Source: an uncultured bacterium
GTDB lineage: Bacteria > Patescibacteriota > Patescibacteriia > 2-12-FULL-60-25
Length of the DNA stretch: 64,000 nt
Reading direction: 5' to 3'
Assembly: GCA_937949995.1 (NCBI GenBank)
Contig: CALFEO010000013.1
Span: forward strand, 19,493 to 83,492
Position numbers and translations under genes: made by a program
Notes under the pieces: model-generated
Database searches by the model: none
The model's input: only the letters and a program-made list of their open reading frames with translations
Told to the model about the DNA's origin: nothing
In this document: positions 16,640 to 24,517 of the stretch, piece by piece
Layout of the letters: each line of letters opens with the position of its first letter
How positions within the stretch are numbered: position 1 is the first letter of the stretch

Positions 16640-16800
16640 TGACGGTACGAATTACGAATCTGCGCGAATTACGAATGGGTTGCATTTTATCCCAAGGGAT
16701 AAAATGATGGCTTGATTACAAATTCGTAATTCGCGCAGATTCGTAATTCGTACTGTAAATTCGTAATTCGTACTGTAAATTCGTAATTCGTACGGTAACG
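16640..16800. repeat. TTCGTAATTCGTAC repeat tract
   Basis: Direct and inverted copies of ACGGTACGAATTACGAATCTGCGCGAATTACGA flank a short TTTTATCCCAAGGGATAAAA palindrome (about 16685-16704). The same family occurs at 54120-54255, and a relative (TTCGTGGTTCGTAATTCG) at 22258-22318. It probably contains or abuts the uvrA promoter, but no clear -35/-10 pair was seen. Confidence 0.7.
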
Positions 16801-16897
16801 TAAAATTAGCGTCTGAAGGTTGACGCAGGGGGTGCATGGGTGCCATGACCGTGATGAGAAGTGTAGCAGTGAACAGCCCTTTTGTCGAGGTTTCAAA

Positions 16898-16978
16898 AGT
16901 CAGTTCATCAAGTTTAAAGTAACAAGTTCATCAAGAGAAGCTTGGGTAACTCTTGATGAACTCTTGATGGACTTTTAA
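16898..16978. repeat. GTTCATCAAG repeat, short hairpin copy
   Basis: AGTTCATCAAG...AAGTTCATCAAGAG is followed by the inverted CTCTTGATGAACTCTTGATGGACTTT, giving a hairpin of about 25 bp. Member of the family at 5368-5605 and 9233-9570. Confidence 0.7.
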
Positions 16979-17007
16979 CCGCAAGAGGCTGGTGACTGAT
17001 ATAATCG

Positions 17008-17037
17008 TTGGACTTGGTTGGTGGGATGGATTATAAT
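17008..17037 (+). promoter_or_regulatory. Promoter of the secreted protein at 17047
   Basis: -10 TATAAT at 17032-17037, with TTGGAC (17008-17013) 18 nt upstream as -35. The ATG is only 9 nt after the -10, so the transcript would be essentially leaderless. Confidence 0.6.
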
Positions 17038-17046
17038 GGTTGAATT

Positions 17047-18120
17047 ATGCGAAAAATCATTTATTTGGCGGGTTACGCAGTTGCGTTTGGTGTTATTTTT
17101 TATGCATCGAGCGCGCTGGCGGCCACACCGCAAGAAATCATCAATAATGCTTTATCCGAATACAATCCGGACAGCGGGTTAAATATGTCGGGTGATATTT
17201 TGGTTGAGGTGAAAGAAAATATTACGGACAAAACTTTTGTTAACGGCCCGGAGGCCGCCGTGTTTGACATCCATTTCAACCAACGAACACTGCCCAAAAA
17301 TGCAGAGGGCTTGCAAGATGGCGAGGGATATTTGCGCTTTAAGAAATTATCCGTCGAAGATGCCACACATGAATTTACCATCTCTGAACCGATAACGATT
17401 TTTTGGCGCACCGTAAATCCGATGATGTATATCAAGCTGGATAAATTGCCGGAATCCGTAGCTCAATCTTTGGGCGACGGTTTGTTGGATCTTGAAGCGA
17501 TGACACAAAGGTGGTTGGCTATGGAAGCTCCGAAACAAGGTGAAACATCCCAACTTTTACCGGCGATGGGCATGGAAGAGGAAAATCCCATGACCGAAAT
17601 TATGAATATGTTTCAGGATTTGAGTGATAAAAAATTCTTGCAAGTTTTGCGCACAGAAAAAAGATATAAAAACGAAGCCGGAGAAGAGATGTTGCGGGTC
17701 AGAGTTGGCATAAACCGCAGTGTTTTGTATCAAGAATATCAAAAAGAATTGCGGGAAGCTTATAAAATAATCAAATATGCGGATAGAATGGTTGCCATCA
17801 AATCAGCACGTGAAGATTATAATCAAAATTTGAAAGATGCCGCCGGATTGCATATGGCCGCGAATTTGAATCTGACAACCAATCGCTTGGAGAGAATGGA
17901 ATTTGGCTTGACGCAGACCAAAGTTAAAGAGAGTTGCGATTGGAATGAGGATTGGACCAAGCAAACATGCAAAAAAGTCGGCAAAACAACCGTAAGATTT
18001 CAAAGCGGAATTTGGTTCAACCAACCGAATCACGAGCCCGTGGAAGTGCCGTATAATGCCATAAATATGGAAGATATGGCTGAAATGTTACTGGCACCGA
18101 ATCTTCAGACAACGGAGTGA
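17047..18120 (+). CDS. Hypothetical secreted protein
   Basis: 357 aa, not recognised. A Sec signal peptide is clear: MRKIIYLAGYAVAFG, then a hydrophobic core and a likely cut after SSALA (about residue 25). The mature part has no further membrane helix. It mixes beta-like segments (MSGDILVEVKENITD; AAVFDIHFNQR; MYIKLDKLPE) with a Met-rich helical stretch, and has a Cys pair (SCDWNEDWTKQTCKK) that could form a disulfide. The overall plan resembles surface lipid- or polymer-binding proteins, but no family can be named. A bidirectional terminator follows. Confidence 0.7.
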   Translation: MRKIIYLAGYAVAFGVIFYASSALAATPQEIINNALSEYNPDSGLNMSGDILVEVKENITDKTFVNGPEAAVFDIHFNQRTLPKNAEGLQDGEGYLRFKKLSVEDATHEFTISEPITIFWRTVNPMMYIKLDKLPESVAQSLGDGLLDLEAMTQRWLAMEAPKQGETSQLLPAMGMEEENPMTEIMNMFQDLSDKKFLQVLRTEKRYKNEAGEEMLRVRVGINRSVLYQEYQKELREAYKIIKYADRMVAIKSAREDYNQNLKDAAGLHMAANLNLTTNRLERMEFGLTQTKVKESCDWNEDWTKQTCKKVGKTTVRFQSGIWFNQPNHEPVEVPYNAINMEDMAEMLLAPNLQTTE

Positions 18121-18144
18121 AGAGACATCCGAATCAGAAATATG

Positions 18145-18171
18145 AAAAATCCCCTTCTACGGGGGATTTTT
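18145..18171. terminator. Bidirectional terminator
   Basis: 10-bp stem AAAAATCCCC/GGGGATTTTT with a 7-nt loop, between the convergent genes ending at 18120 (+) and 18192 (-). Confidence 0.9.
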
Positions 18172-18191
18172 AATGCGAAAATTATTTTTTT

Positions 18192-19097
18192 TTAATTTTG
18201 CGCACGGATCTTGAACGTGAAATCTTTTTGCGGAAGGATTTCCCAGGCCGCTCCGGAAAACATCAGGGATGAATTGTTGGACTCGTAGTAAACCGGAGCG
18301 CTTTCGTATTTGGCGCCGCCCAAAGATTTGCGGTTGCAATGCCAAACCGCTCCGGGACCGTCAGACTCCAAGACGAGCCAATATTTACCGGCTCCAAGCT
18401 CTTTATTGACTTCAAAGGCAAACCAATCGAACTGCTCTTTAAGCAAAACCGTTTGACGAGAGTCGATCAATAACTCGCCGGGAGCGTTGTTGCTGTCTTT
18501 ATATAATTTTACGGTTACCGAAGTTTCGGAAGCTGAGGATTGACGTTTGGCCAAGTAAACATCGGCGCCGGTAATTGTGATGGGCGCGAATAATTCGAAG
18601 GATTCGGCCAAAGGCGCGCTGACCGTAAAATTTTCGGCGCTTAAATCCGTAATCCGCAAATAATTACCGAGAGGATTGGCGGAAACCGTAATCGTTTCTT
18701 TGTTATTGCTCAAATCAGCATCCATTAACTCCAACTCCACTCGCAAAGAGATACTCCCCTCTCGTTTGGGGTTCCAACTGATTTTATGACCGGCTTCGTT
18801 ATTGATTTCAGCAAAAGAATATTGGCGCAAAAAATTATCGTCTTCGTATAAAGAAACGCTGATGTTTTGAGTTTGACAATCGCCCAACCGTTCAAAAACA
18901 AGATGCAAATCGTAGCTGTTGGAGATAATCGGCATACTGGCAAGCAAACTAAACTCCCGGATGCCATAATCCAAAATATTGCAATTTTGCGCCTCACTTA
19001 AGGATTGCGAGCCATTACCCGAACCCGAATTTGAAGCACAGCCGGCACCTAAAGCCGCCACAGACAGCATCAGGCACAAGCTAAGCGCTCGTTTCAT
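18192..19097 (-). CDS. Hypothetical lipoprotein
   Basis: About 301 aa. It has a lipoprotein signal peptide with lipobox LGAGC (Cys at about residue 20), followed by a Ser/Gly/Asn-rich spacer. The mature part looks all-beta: one half resembles a CARDB-like module (LHLVFERLGDCQTQNISVSLYEDD; SLRVELELMDADLSNNKETITVSANP), and the C-terminal half resembles a jellyroll often seen in secreted proteins (GKYWLVLESDGPGAVWHCNRKS). Lipidation would depend on Lgt, encoded at 52.6 kb. The start at 19097 is the one that gives a proper signal peptide. Confidence 0.7.
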   Translation of the reverse strand: MKRALSLCLMLSVAALGAGCASNSGSGNGSQSLSEAQNCNILDYGIREFSLLASMPIISNSYDLHLVFERLGDCQTQNISVSLYEDDNFLRQYSFAEINNEAGHKISWNPKREGSISLRVELELMDADLSNNKETITVSANPLGNYLRITDLSAENFTVSAPLAESFELFAPITITGADVYLAKRQSSASETSVTVKLYKDSNNAPGELLIDSRQTVLLKEQFDWFAFEVNKELGAGKYWLVLESDGPGAVWHCNRKSLGGAKYESAPVYYESNNSSLMFSGAAWEILPQKDFTFKIRAQN

Positions 19098-19232
19098 ATA
19101 CCATATTTGTACCACGATAATGGGCAACGCAACAAGCTCGATTACCCCTGCTCTTGACTCTTTTCTTTACACTTTGGCTCTTTTACCATAATATTTTAAC
19201 AAATATTTAACAATTATTTATTAATTTTTTAT

Positions 19233-21935
19233 GTGCTTAAAGCAACAATATCCAAATTGCTAATCATTGCAATTGGAGTCACTTCGTGTTTGCCCGCTTA
19301 TGCGGCACCTCCGGATTCCATAGATATGCTAAGTTTTGTCTTGGCAACAGATGGTTCGGGAGAATTTAAGAAAAATGCACCCAATTTGGGCGATTATTCC
19401 GAAGGTTCTTGTTTGCCGACGTTAGTAGAAGTAAAAAATCGCGATGAAGTTGATAAAAACATTCCGCTTACCGTGGTTTTCGATTACAAACACAATGGCA
19501 ATCCCACCGATGTAACCGGCATTGAAGCCTTGGAAGAAATTCAAACATCTTTCGCGGCCAATCCCCGATCCATCACCAATATCAATGATTTTACTTTTTC
19601 GGGTAACGATTTAACCATGGTCGGCAGTTTTGAAAGCACAACCGGAACCGTTTATACAACCATAACAGGTCCGTTTTCGGGAAATTCCGGTGAAAACCCG
19701 GTTCAAGATACTGATACGGAGCGTCATTATAATATAGTATTGCAATCAGCCCCGGCTGATGAAACGGTAAGCGTTTTATTCTGCGCACGCTTGGGACAAG
19801 ATGCCGGCGCTTATCCCGGCGCTTCTTTGCATTTGGATGCCGGCGGAGGAGGTAAAATTCAAGTAAAAATCAGTGAATTATTGGTTCTGCCTTCGCTTAC
19901 GATCGAAAAAGTTGTCGCTGACGGGAATGCCAGACCCGATATGTGGAGCTTTAATGTCAGTCCGCAGATAAACGAACAGTCTACGTTTGATATTGCCGAG
20001 GGTGAATCAAGTGTGACTATCGAAAATATCGCGACCGGAATCTACGAGATCACAGAAGGTGCGGGACCGGATGAGTATTCTTTTGCTTATGGGGAAGGCA
20101 CGGACTGTGTCTTTGACGGCGCGACGGCATCTGTTGACTTGAAGCCCGCAAAGCCTCAAATCCAAGCCGTTTGTACGTTTACGAACTCCATGGAGCCAAT
20201 AGCTCCGCCGGCTACAACGGGAACCTTGATTATTGTTAAAGATGTTGTTAATGATGACGGTGGAGTTGGAGTTGCCGAAGATTTTGAGTTGAACTTGGAA
20301 TATTTTGACGGCGAGGCTACGAGTACACAAGCTTTTGCCGGCAATGCTTCGGGAACCGAATTTATACTGGAACAGGGTTCATATTCCGTAATTGAGACGG
20401 AAAACGGCAGTTATTCGGCAAGTTATTCCGAAGGTTGTTCGGGTTATCTGGAAGCCGGAACCACGACCACCTGTATTGTTACCAATGATGATATTTACAC
20501 ACCCCCGGAAGAAGCGCCGACCGGAATATTAAGAGTTGTCAAAAACGTGGTAAATTATTCGGAGAGTGATGTAAATGCCGGTGATTTTACAATAAACATA
20601 CATCTGACAACATCAAGCACGACTTCGACAATCACGTTTGCGGGAAGCGAAAATGGCACCATCAGAGAATTGGAAGTCGGTGAATATACGGTTGACGAAG
20701 TTCAAGCCGAAGGCTACTACGCCGAATATTCGGGAGATTGCCAAGGTTATCTGGCTGAAGGAGATGAGAAGACTTGTACTGTGACAAATTATGAAATGAA
20801 TGAAGAGAATTCGGCACGTTTAATCGTTAAAAAAATTGTAATAAACGACAATGGACGTACAGCTACATCATCTGACTTTACGATGAACGTGACTTATACC
20901 GAGCCGAAATTTTACGGAAATCATTTAAGAATGGCCGTAGCATACATGATGACCGTTTTGCCCCAAACAGCCACAACCTCGTTTCCGGGTGATGCGGAAG
21001 GCACGGAATTGATTGTCGGCCCGGGCGAATATTCGGTAACTGAGGTTGAAAACCGCAATTATACAGCCGGCTATTCGGAGACTTGTGCGGGAACCATCGA
21101 AGCCGGACAAACCATTACCTGCATAATCACCAATAATGATAAACCGCAAAGCGGAGGCGGCGGCGGATCCTCTTCCGGAGGCGGCGGCGGAAGCACTTTT
21201 GCGGGATTTTTAGGCGAAACGCCAACCGCATCCCCCGCTCCGACACCAATGGTTTTGGGTGCGGAAGATACGGCTCCCCGCTGTGTTTTGACCGAAGTCG
21301 AGGCTTTGCAGGTTAGCTCCATAGTAAATGAAGTATTGGGTTATTTGGGATTGAATCGAGACATGACTCTTGAAGACTATTTCAACACCGTTTTAACCCC
21401 ACGAGTGACTCCCGTTGATTTGGATGCGGCGATTCTGGCAACGGTACGCAACTTTGTGAACTACGGAACCAAGAGCAATGTCAGACTCGGTCAGGGCGAA
21501 CGCGCAGGTGTTTTGGACAGTTATAAAGCGATCTACGGCAGAATGCCGGTTGGTGAATGCGATTGGCAAAATGCCATCAAAATCGGCAATACGACTTTGC
21601 CTAAGGACTTGAACACGGAACGTGAAAAAGCCGTGGAAGCGACTTTCAGCAAGATTTACGGCATGAGTGTGGATAAAGCCAACGCGAATCACGATGTAGC
21701 ACTTAAAGTCATGGCTTACGGCATTCGCCCGCAAATTCGCGATTTGGATGCCGAAAGAACCGCCATTGGAGTCTTTGAACGTATTTTCGGCAAAAAGCCC
21801 TCTACAGCCACAGAATGGGACGCGAATCGCGCTATTGCCTACAGCGGTATCGCCCATTCTCTGCTTAGCAAAGACTTGACCAAAGCCGCAAGCAAAATCA
21901 TGAGCATCAGAATTAACAATGAAGCGATACGATAA
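19233..21935 (+). CDS. Large surface protein with four repeat domains and C-terminal anchoring repeats
   Basis: 900 aa from a GTG start. Signal peptide with likely cleavage at AYA-APP (about residue 25). After an N-terminal domain come four related beta-sandwich repeats starting near residues 218, 329, 430 and 527. Each begins with an LxIxKxV motif and ends with a CxxTN motif after an ITE/VTE/VDE-like turn; this is the prealbumin/SpaA-like pattern. Two Gly/Ser-rich runs near 640 form a flexible linker. The C-terminal 200 residues hold three diverged units (ERAGVLDSYKAIYGRMPVGE; EKAVEATFSKIYGM; ERTAIGVFERIFGKKPST) resembling the tails of other CPR surface proteins, perhaps for cell-surface attachment. 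No sortase motif is seen. Confidence 0.75.
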   Translation: MLKATISKLLIIAIGVTSCLPAYAAPPDSIDMLSFVLATDGSGEFKKNAPNLGDYSEGSCLPTLVEVKNRDEVDKNIPLTVVFDYKHNGNPTDVTGIEALEEIQTSFAANPRSITNINDFTFSGNDLTMVGSFESTTGTVYTTITGPFSGNSGENPVQDTDTERHYNIVLQSAPADETVSVLFCARLGQDAGAYPGASLHLDAGGGGKIQVKISELLVLPSLTIEKVVADGNARPDMWSFNVSPQINEQSTFDIAEGESSVTIENIATGIYEITEGAGPDEYSFAYGEGTDCVFDGATASVDLKPAKPQIQAVCTFTNSMEPIAPPATTGTLIIVKDVVNDDGGVGVAEDFELNLEYFDGEATSTQAFAGNASGTEFILEQGSYSVIETENGSYSASYSEGCSGYLEAGTTTTCIVTNDDIYTPPEEAPTGILRVVKNVVNYSESDVNAGDFTINIHLTTSSTTSTITFAGSENGTIRELEVGEYTVDEVQAEGYYAEYSGDCQGYLAEGDEKTCTVTNYEMNEENSARLIVKKIVINDNGRTATSSDFTMNVTYTEPKFYGNHLRMAVAYMMTVLPQTATTSFPGDAEGTELIVGPGEYSVTEVENRNYTAGYSETCAGTIEAGQTITCIITNNDKPQSGGGGGSSSGGGGGSTFAGFLGETPTASPAPTPMVLGAEDTAPRCVLTEVEALQVSSIVNEVLGYLGLNRDMTLEDYFNTVLTPRVTPVDLDAAILATVRNFVNYGTKSNVRLGQGERAGVLDSYKAIYGRMPVGECDWQNAIKIGNTTLPKDLNTEREKAVEATFSKIYGMSVDKANANHDVALKVMAYGIRPQIRDLDAERTAIGVFERIFGKKPSTATEWDANRAIAYSGIAHSLLSKDLTKAASKIMSIRINNEAIR

Positions 21936-21936
21936 A

Positions 21937-21968
21937 ACAGCTCCCAGCTTCCAGCTACTAGCTGCAAG
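21937..21968. repeat. Short CTAGCTGC repeat copy
   Basis: AGCTCCCAGCTTCCAGCTACTAGCTGCAAGC: a short member of the CTAGCTACTAGC family between the surface-protein stop and its terminator. Confidence 0.6.
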
Positions 21969-21975
21969 CGGACAG

Positions 21976-22001
21976 AAATCCACCTGATGGTGGATTTTTT
22001 G
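21976..22001 (+). terminator. Intrinsic terminator
   Basis: AAATCCACC-TGAT-GGTGGATTT, continuing into a T run, after the surface protein gene. Confidence 0.9.
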
Positions 22002-22155
22002 TTCATATCGGAACGGGGTTTGTTATTGGATCTTGAAAGATTTTATCCTTTCAGGTAAGCTTTGACTCACGAATATCAGAATACGTTTATAACCCCGTTA
22101 TGCAACGGGGCAGGCCGTTCGTAATGTTTATAACGAGTTCAGTGGTAACATTTTG

Positions 22156-22238
22156 CGTAGGGATAAACCTCGTGTTTATCCGTGCCAAGTAAACGGACCG
22201 TTATTTCAGTACGGATAAACACGAGGTTTATCCCTACG
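22156..22238. repeat. 28-bp perfect inverted repeat (GGATAAACACGAGG)
   Basis: The left arm (22156-22183) and right arm (22211-22238) are perfect inverted copies around a 27-nt loop; the arm core reads GGGATAAACCTCGTGTTTATCC. Similar text recurs at about 51317-51437. It could be a MITE-like repeat or a strong cruciform. The stretch 22005-22155 holds no gene. Confidence 0.75.
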
Positions 22239-22257
22239 ATTGACTCTATGGCAAGTT

Positions 22258-22318
22258 CGTTGTTCGTAATTCGAGATTCGTGGTTCGTAATTCGTGGTTC
22301 GACGTTCGTGGTTCGTTA
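22258..22318. repeat. TTCGTGGTTCGTAATTCG repeat tract
   Basis: Head-to-tail copies of TTCGTGGTTCGTAATTCG/AGATTCG immediately upstream of tRNA-Ser, related to the tract at 16640-16800. Confidence 0.65.
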
Positions 22319-22326
22319 TTTTGTTG

Positions 22327-22414
22327 GGAGAGGTCGCATAGTGGTCTAGTGCACTCGCTTGGAAAGCGAGCATACCGCAAGGTATCGAGGGTTCGAATCC
22401 CTCTCTCTCCGCCA
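22327..22414 (+). tRNA. tRNA-Ser (anticodon GGA)
   Basis: 88-nt cloverleaf with encoded CCA. The acceptor is GGAGAGG/TCTCTCC with a G-U pair at 7-66 and discriminator G. The anticodon stem is CTCGC/GCGAG with loop TTGGAAA, giving anticodon GGA. A long class-II variable arm (ATACCGCAAGGTAT) and T-arm GAGGG-TTCGAAT-CCCTC are present. The 3' end is duplicated at 26737, marking it as an integration target. Confidence 0.93.
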
Positions 22415-22417
22415 TGA
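22398..22417 (+). other. attL-like site: tRNA-Ser 3' end
   Basis: TCCCTCTCTCTCCGCCATGA here is repeated exactly at 26737-26756. Diverged homology continues about 90 bp further in both copies (AGTATCGGCAGACCCGAATG, TTCGAG, TTGTGA, CAATAAA). This is the typical signature of tRNA-targeted integration. Confidence 0.65.
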
Positions 22418-22489
22418 CAATTAAGTATCGGCAGACCCGAATGCCTCAAGGTATTCGAGATTTCAGCGGTACGATTGTGATCAATAAAG

Positions 22490-22512
22490 CAACCCTTTCG
22501 GGGGTTGTTTTA
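22490..22512 (+). terminator. Terminator after tRNA-Ser
   Basis: CAACCC/GGGTTG hairpin, then TTTTATT, about 75 nt past the tRNA. The copy at 26.8 kb carries an equivalent hairpin with a different stem. Confidence 0.7.
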
Positions 22513-22530
22513 TTAATGTAAGATAAATTA

Positions 22531-23613
22531 ATGTTAAGAACATTGTCTCGTCTAAAAACGTTTTTAAGAAGGTTGTTTAATCAAGAGATCGTTAAAGAAC
22601 CGCAAATCCCCATTCCTTATTCGATATCTAAAAATCAACTTGATTCATTACTAGTAGAATGTGAACAAAGCCTCCGTATTTTAGAAAAAACAGTTCATGA
22701 CGGTTTTAAACCCCCACCTGGTGCATACGCCTTTTTTAACCACATCGCTCATGCTCTTTCAAGAGTAAGTGATTTGAAAAAGATACTGGATCGCCTCTTT
22801 TTGGAAGTGCATTCTTTAGTTGTTCTACACGCTCAGCAACAAAAAAGTTTACCCAAGGATTGGCCATGCGGCGTTCCTTTTCCAGAATCTGTTCAAGAAA
22901 TTTATAAGAAACATGACCAAGTGAACGGACTAGCTCAATTGGACAGCGAGTCGCTATACATTTTTGGGCAAATACTCCTCGATCAATGGAGTCTCCTAGC
23001 AATAGCCGTAGGTAATATCCCATTAAAAAAAGTTCATCCGTTTGTTGAACTAGTTAATTATCTTGAAGCAAATCCTGATAACTTATTAAAACCTATTTGG
23101 GATGAATATAGCAATCAAATGTTTTGGCTTCATTTTCAAGTCCGATTTTATAGGAACAGATTTATAGTTCATGCTAATCGACCTTGGCAAAGAGGTACAA
23201 CGAGATCTGTATGGGGAGAAGAATATAACCTTCATACGCCTACGCCGCCAGGTTGGCTAGACGATAGTCAACTAGATTCTGACATAAAGGCATTGTTGCC
23301 ATTAGCCCCTGCACGAATCAGAGATGCTCAAGATGATTATTGGGAGAAGACTCATGCTGGCAGATTAATCGAAGTTTTGTTTCAAGATATTGGAAATATA
23401 GACAAAAAATCAGATCGAGAAAAAATCGCTGAACTTTTTGGCAAGAAAGGTGGATCGACACCTACTTTTCAAATAGTTGCAAAAAATCTTCTAGAGTTTG
23501 TTCATGGATCTACAAGTCTATTAAACACAATAGCAAAGAATAATCTTGCCAACGTGGACTTAGGCATGCCCAATAAAACAGGTCATGCGATGTGGATGGA
23601 GAGCGACAAATAA
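22531..23613 (+). CDS. Hypothetical protein, possibly HEPN-like
   Basis: 360 aa, not recognised. It is largely helical with no signal peptide. Around residues 208-218 the text reads YRNRFIVHANRPW, which fits the R-x(4-6)-H pattern of HEPN RNases (also written RN...H), within a helix-rich context (HFQVRFYRN). HEPN proteins are often toxins or abortive-infection RNases. The link is by motif only. The gene is more AT-rich than the host backbone and is the first cargo gene after the tRNA-Ser integration site. A -10-like TAAGAT lies 6 nt before the ATG, suggesting leaderless expression. Confidence 0.6.
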   Translation: MLRTLSRLKTFLRRLFNQEIVKEPQIPIPYSISKNQLDSLLVECEQSLRILEKTVHDGFKPPPGAYAFFNHIAHALSRVSDLKKILDRLFLEVHSLVVLHAQQQKSLPKDWPCGVPFPESVQEIYKKHDQVNGLAQLDSESLYIFGQILLDQWSLLAIAVGNIPLKKVHPFVELVNYLEANPDNLLKPIWDEYSNQMFWLHFQVRFYRNRFIVHANRPWQRGTTRSVWGEEYNLHTPTPPGWLDDSQLDSDIKALLPLAPARIRDAQDDYWEKTHAGRLIEVLFQDIGNIDKKSDREKIAELFGKKGGSTPTFQIVAKNLLEFVHGSTSLLNTIAKNNLANVDLGMPNKTGHAMWMESDK

Positions 23614-23663
23614 AATACCTGATCATTGGTATTCGCGATGACGTGAGATCATTTTCTCTAGAT

Positions 23664-24320
23664 TTATTCCTCAAACGTAATACTTTGAATAATTTGTTTC
23701 ACCTCGTTAGAGAGGTTGTCGTATTCAATTTGACCTAAAAAAATATCCATAGCCTTTCCTCCTCCCACAATGATTTGGTAGTTCGTCATAGATGTTCCAT
23801 CCGGGAGTTTGTCTGTGCTACTTACTTCATATGCATCGTATCCATCGATTTGTATTGTTTTTAGAATAGTGGATTTAAGATCTTCTTTTTCGAGATTATA
23901 TTGGCAGGAAATAAAAAGGGTTCTCGAGTCTGGTCCGATTAGGCCGCCGCTATCTGAGGTTTGGATTTGCTCTTGATTCTCAATTAGCCACTTCTCATTC
24001 GTACTTTCATCTTCAGGACTTAGAATTTTTGATTCTCCAAGGATGCCATGTACAAGCCAGTCTTTAGGAATCTTAAAAGTGAAATGACAAAGTGTGTTTC
24101 TTATCGTTTTATTTTCAGTAGTTTCTATAAGTTCGTTATAAGGCGCTATGATAGTTGGTGCATTTGTTGAAGATGTAGACGTTGCGAGCTCAGACATCGA
24201 CGGACTCGACGTGTTAGAGTTGGAATTCTCTGATTGTTTCCATATAGCAATGCTTAGCGCGGCTGCGATAAGTATTAATATGCTGAATATGATTACTGAT
24301 TTTTTTTGATATAGGGGCAT
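23664..24320 (-). CDS. Hypothetical membrane-anchored protein
   Basis: 218 aa, not recognised. A short basic N-terminus and one hydrophobic helix (about residues 8-26) are followed by a Ser/Thr/Asn-rich spacer (30-60). A soluble extracytoplasmic domain of about 150 aa carries features such as CHFTFKIPKDWLVHG and ISCQYNLEKEDLKS. The KIPKDW start with a beta-rich continuation resembles the PsbP-like or general secreted lipoprotein pattern, but there is no lipobox. It is convergent with the upstream cargo gene and has the same AT-rich composition. Confidence 0.6.
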   Translation of the reverse strand: MPLYQKKSVIIFSILILIAAALSIAIWKQSENSNSNTSSPSMSELATSTSSTNAPTIIAPYNELIETTENKTIRNTLCHFTFKIPKDWLVHGILGESKILSPEDESTNEKWLIENQEQIQTSDSGGLIGPDSRTLFISCQYNLEKEDLKSTILKTIQIDGYDAYEVSSTDKLPDGTSMTNYQIIVGGGKAMDIFLGQIEYDNLSNEVKQIIQSITFEE

Positions 24321-24517
24321 ACTTTATTAAGAAGAGTATAAAAAGCTTAGCTATCTGTCAATGTTGGTCAGGAGGCACTTACCCTCCTTGTACTTGTAAT
24401 AGTATTATTTCATTGCTATGCTCTGGGCGCCTGAGATAGTCTTGGGCACGATTTCTCACGGCGCACCGCTTGTGAGAATCATGCGAGTGGAACGTTCTGC
24501 ACATAGGGAGGTCTCAC

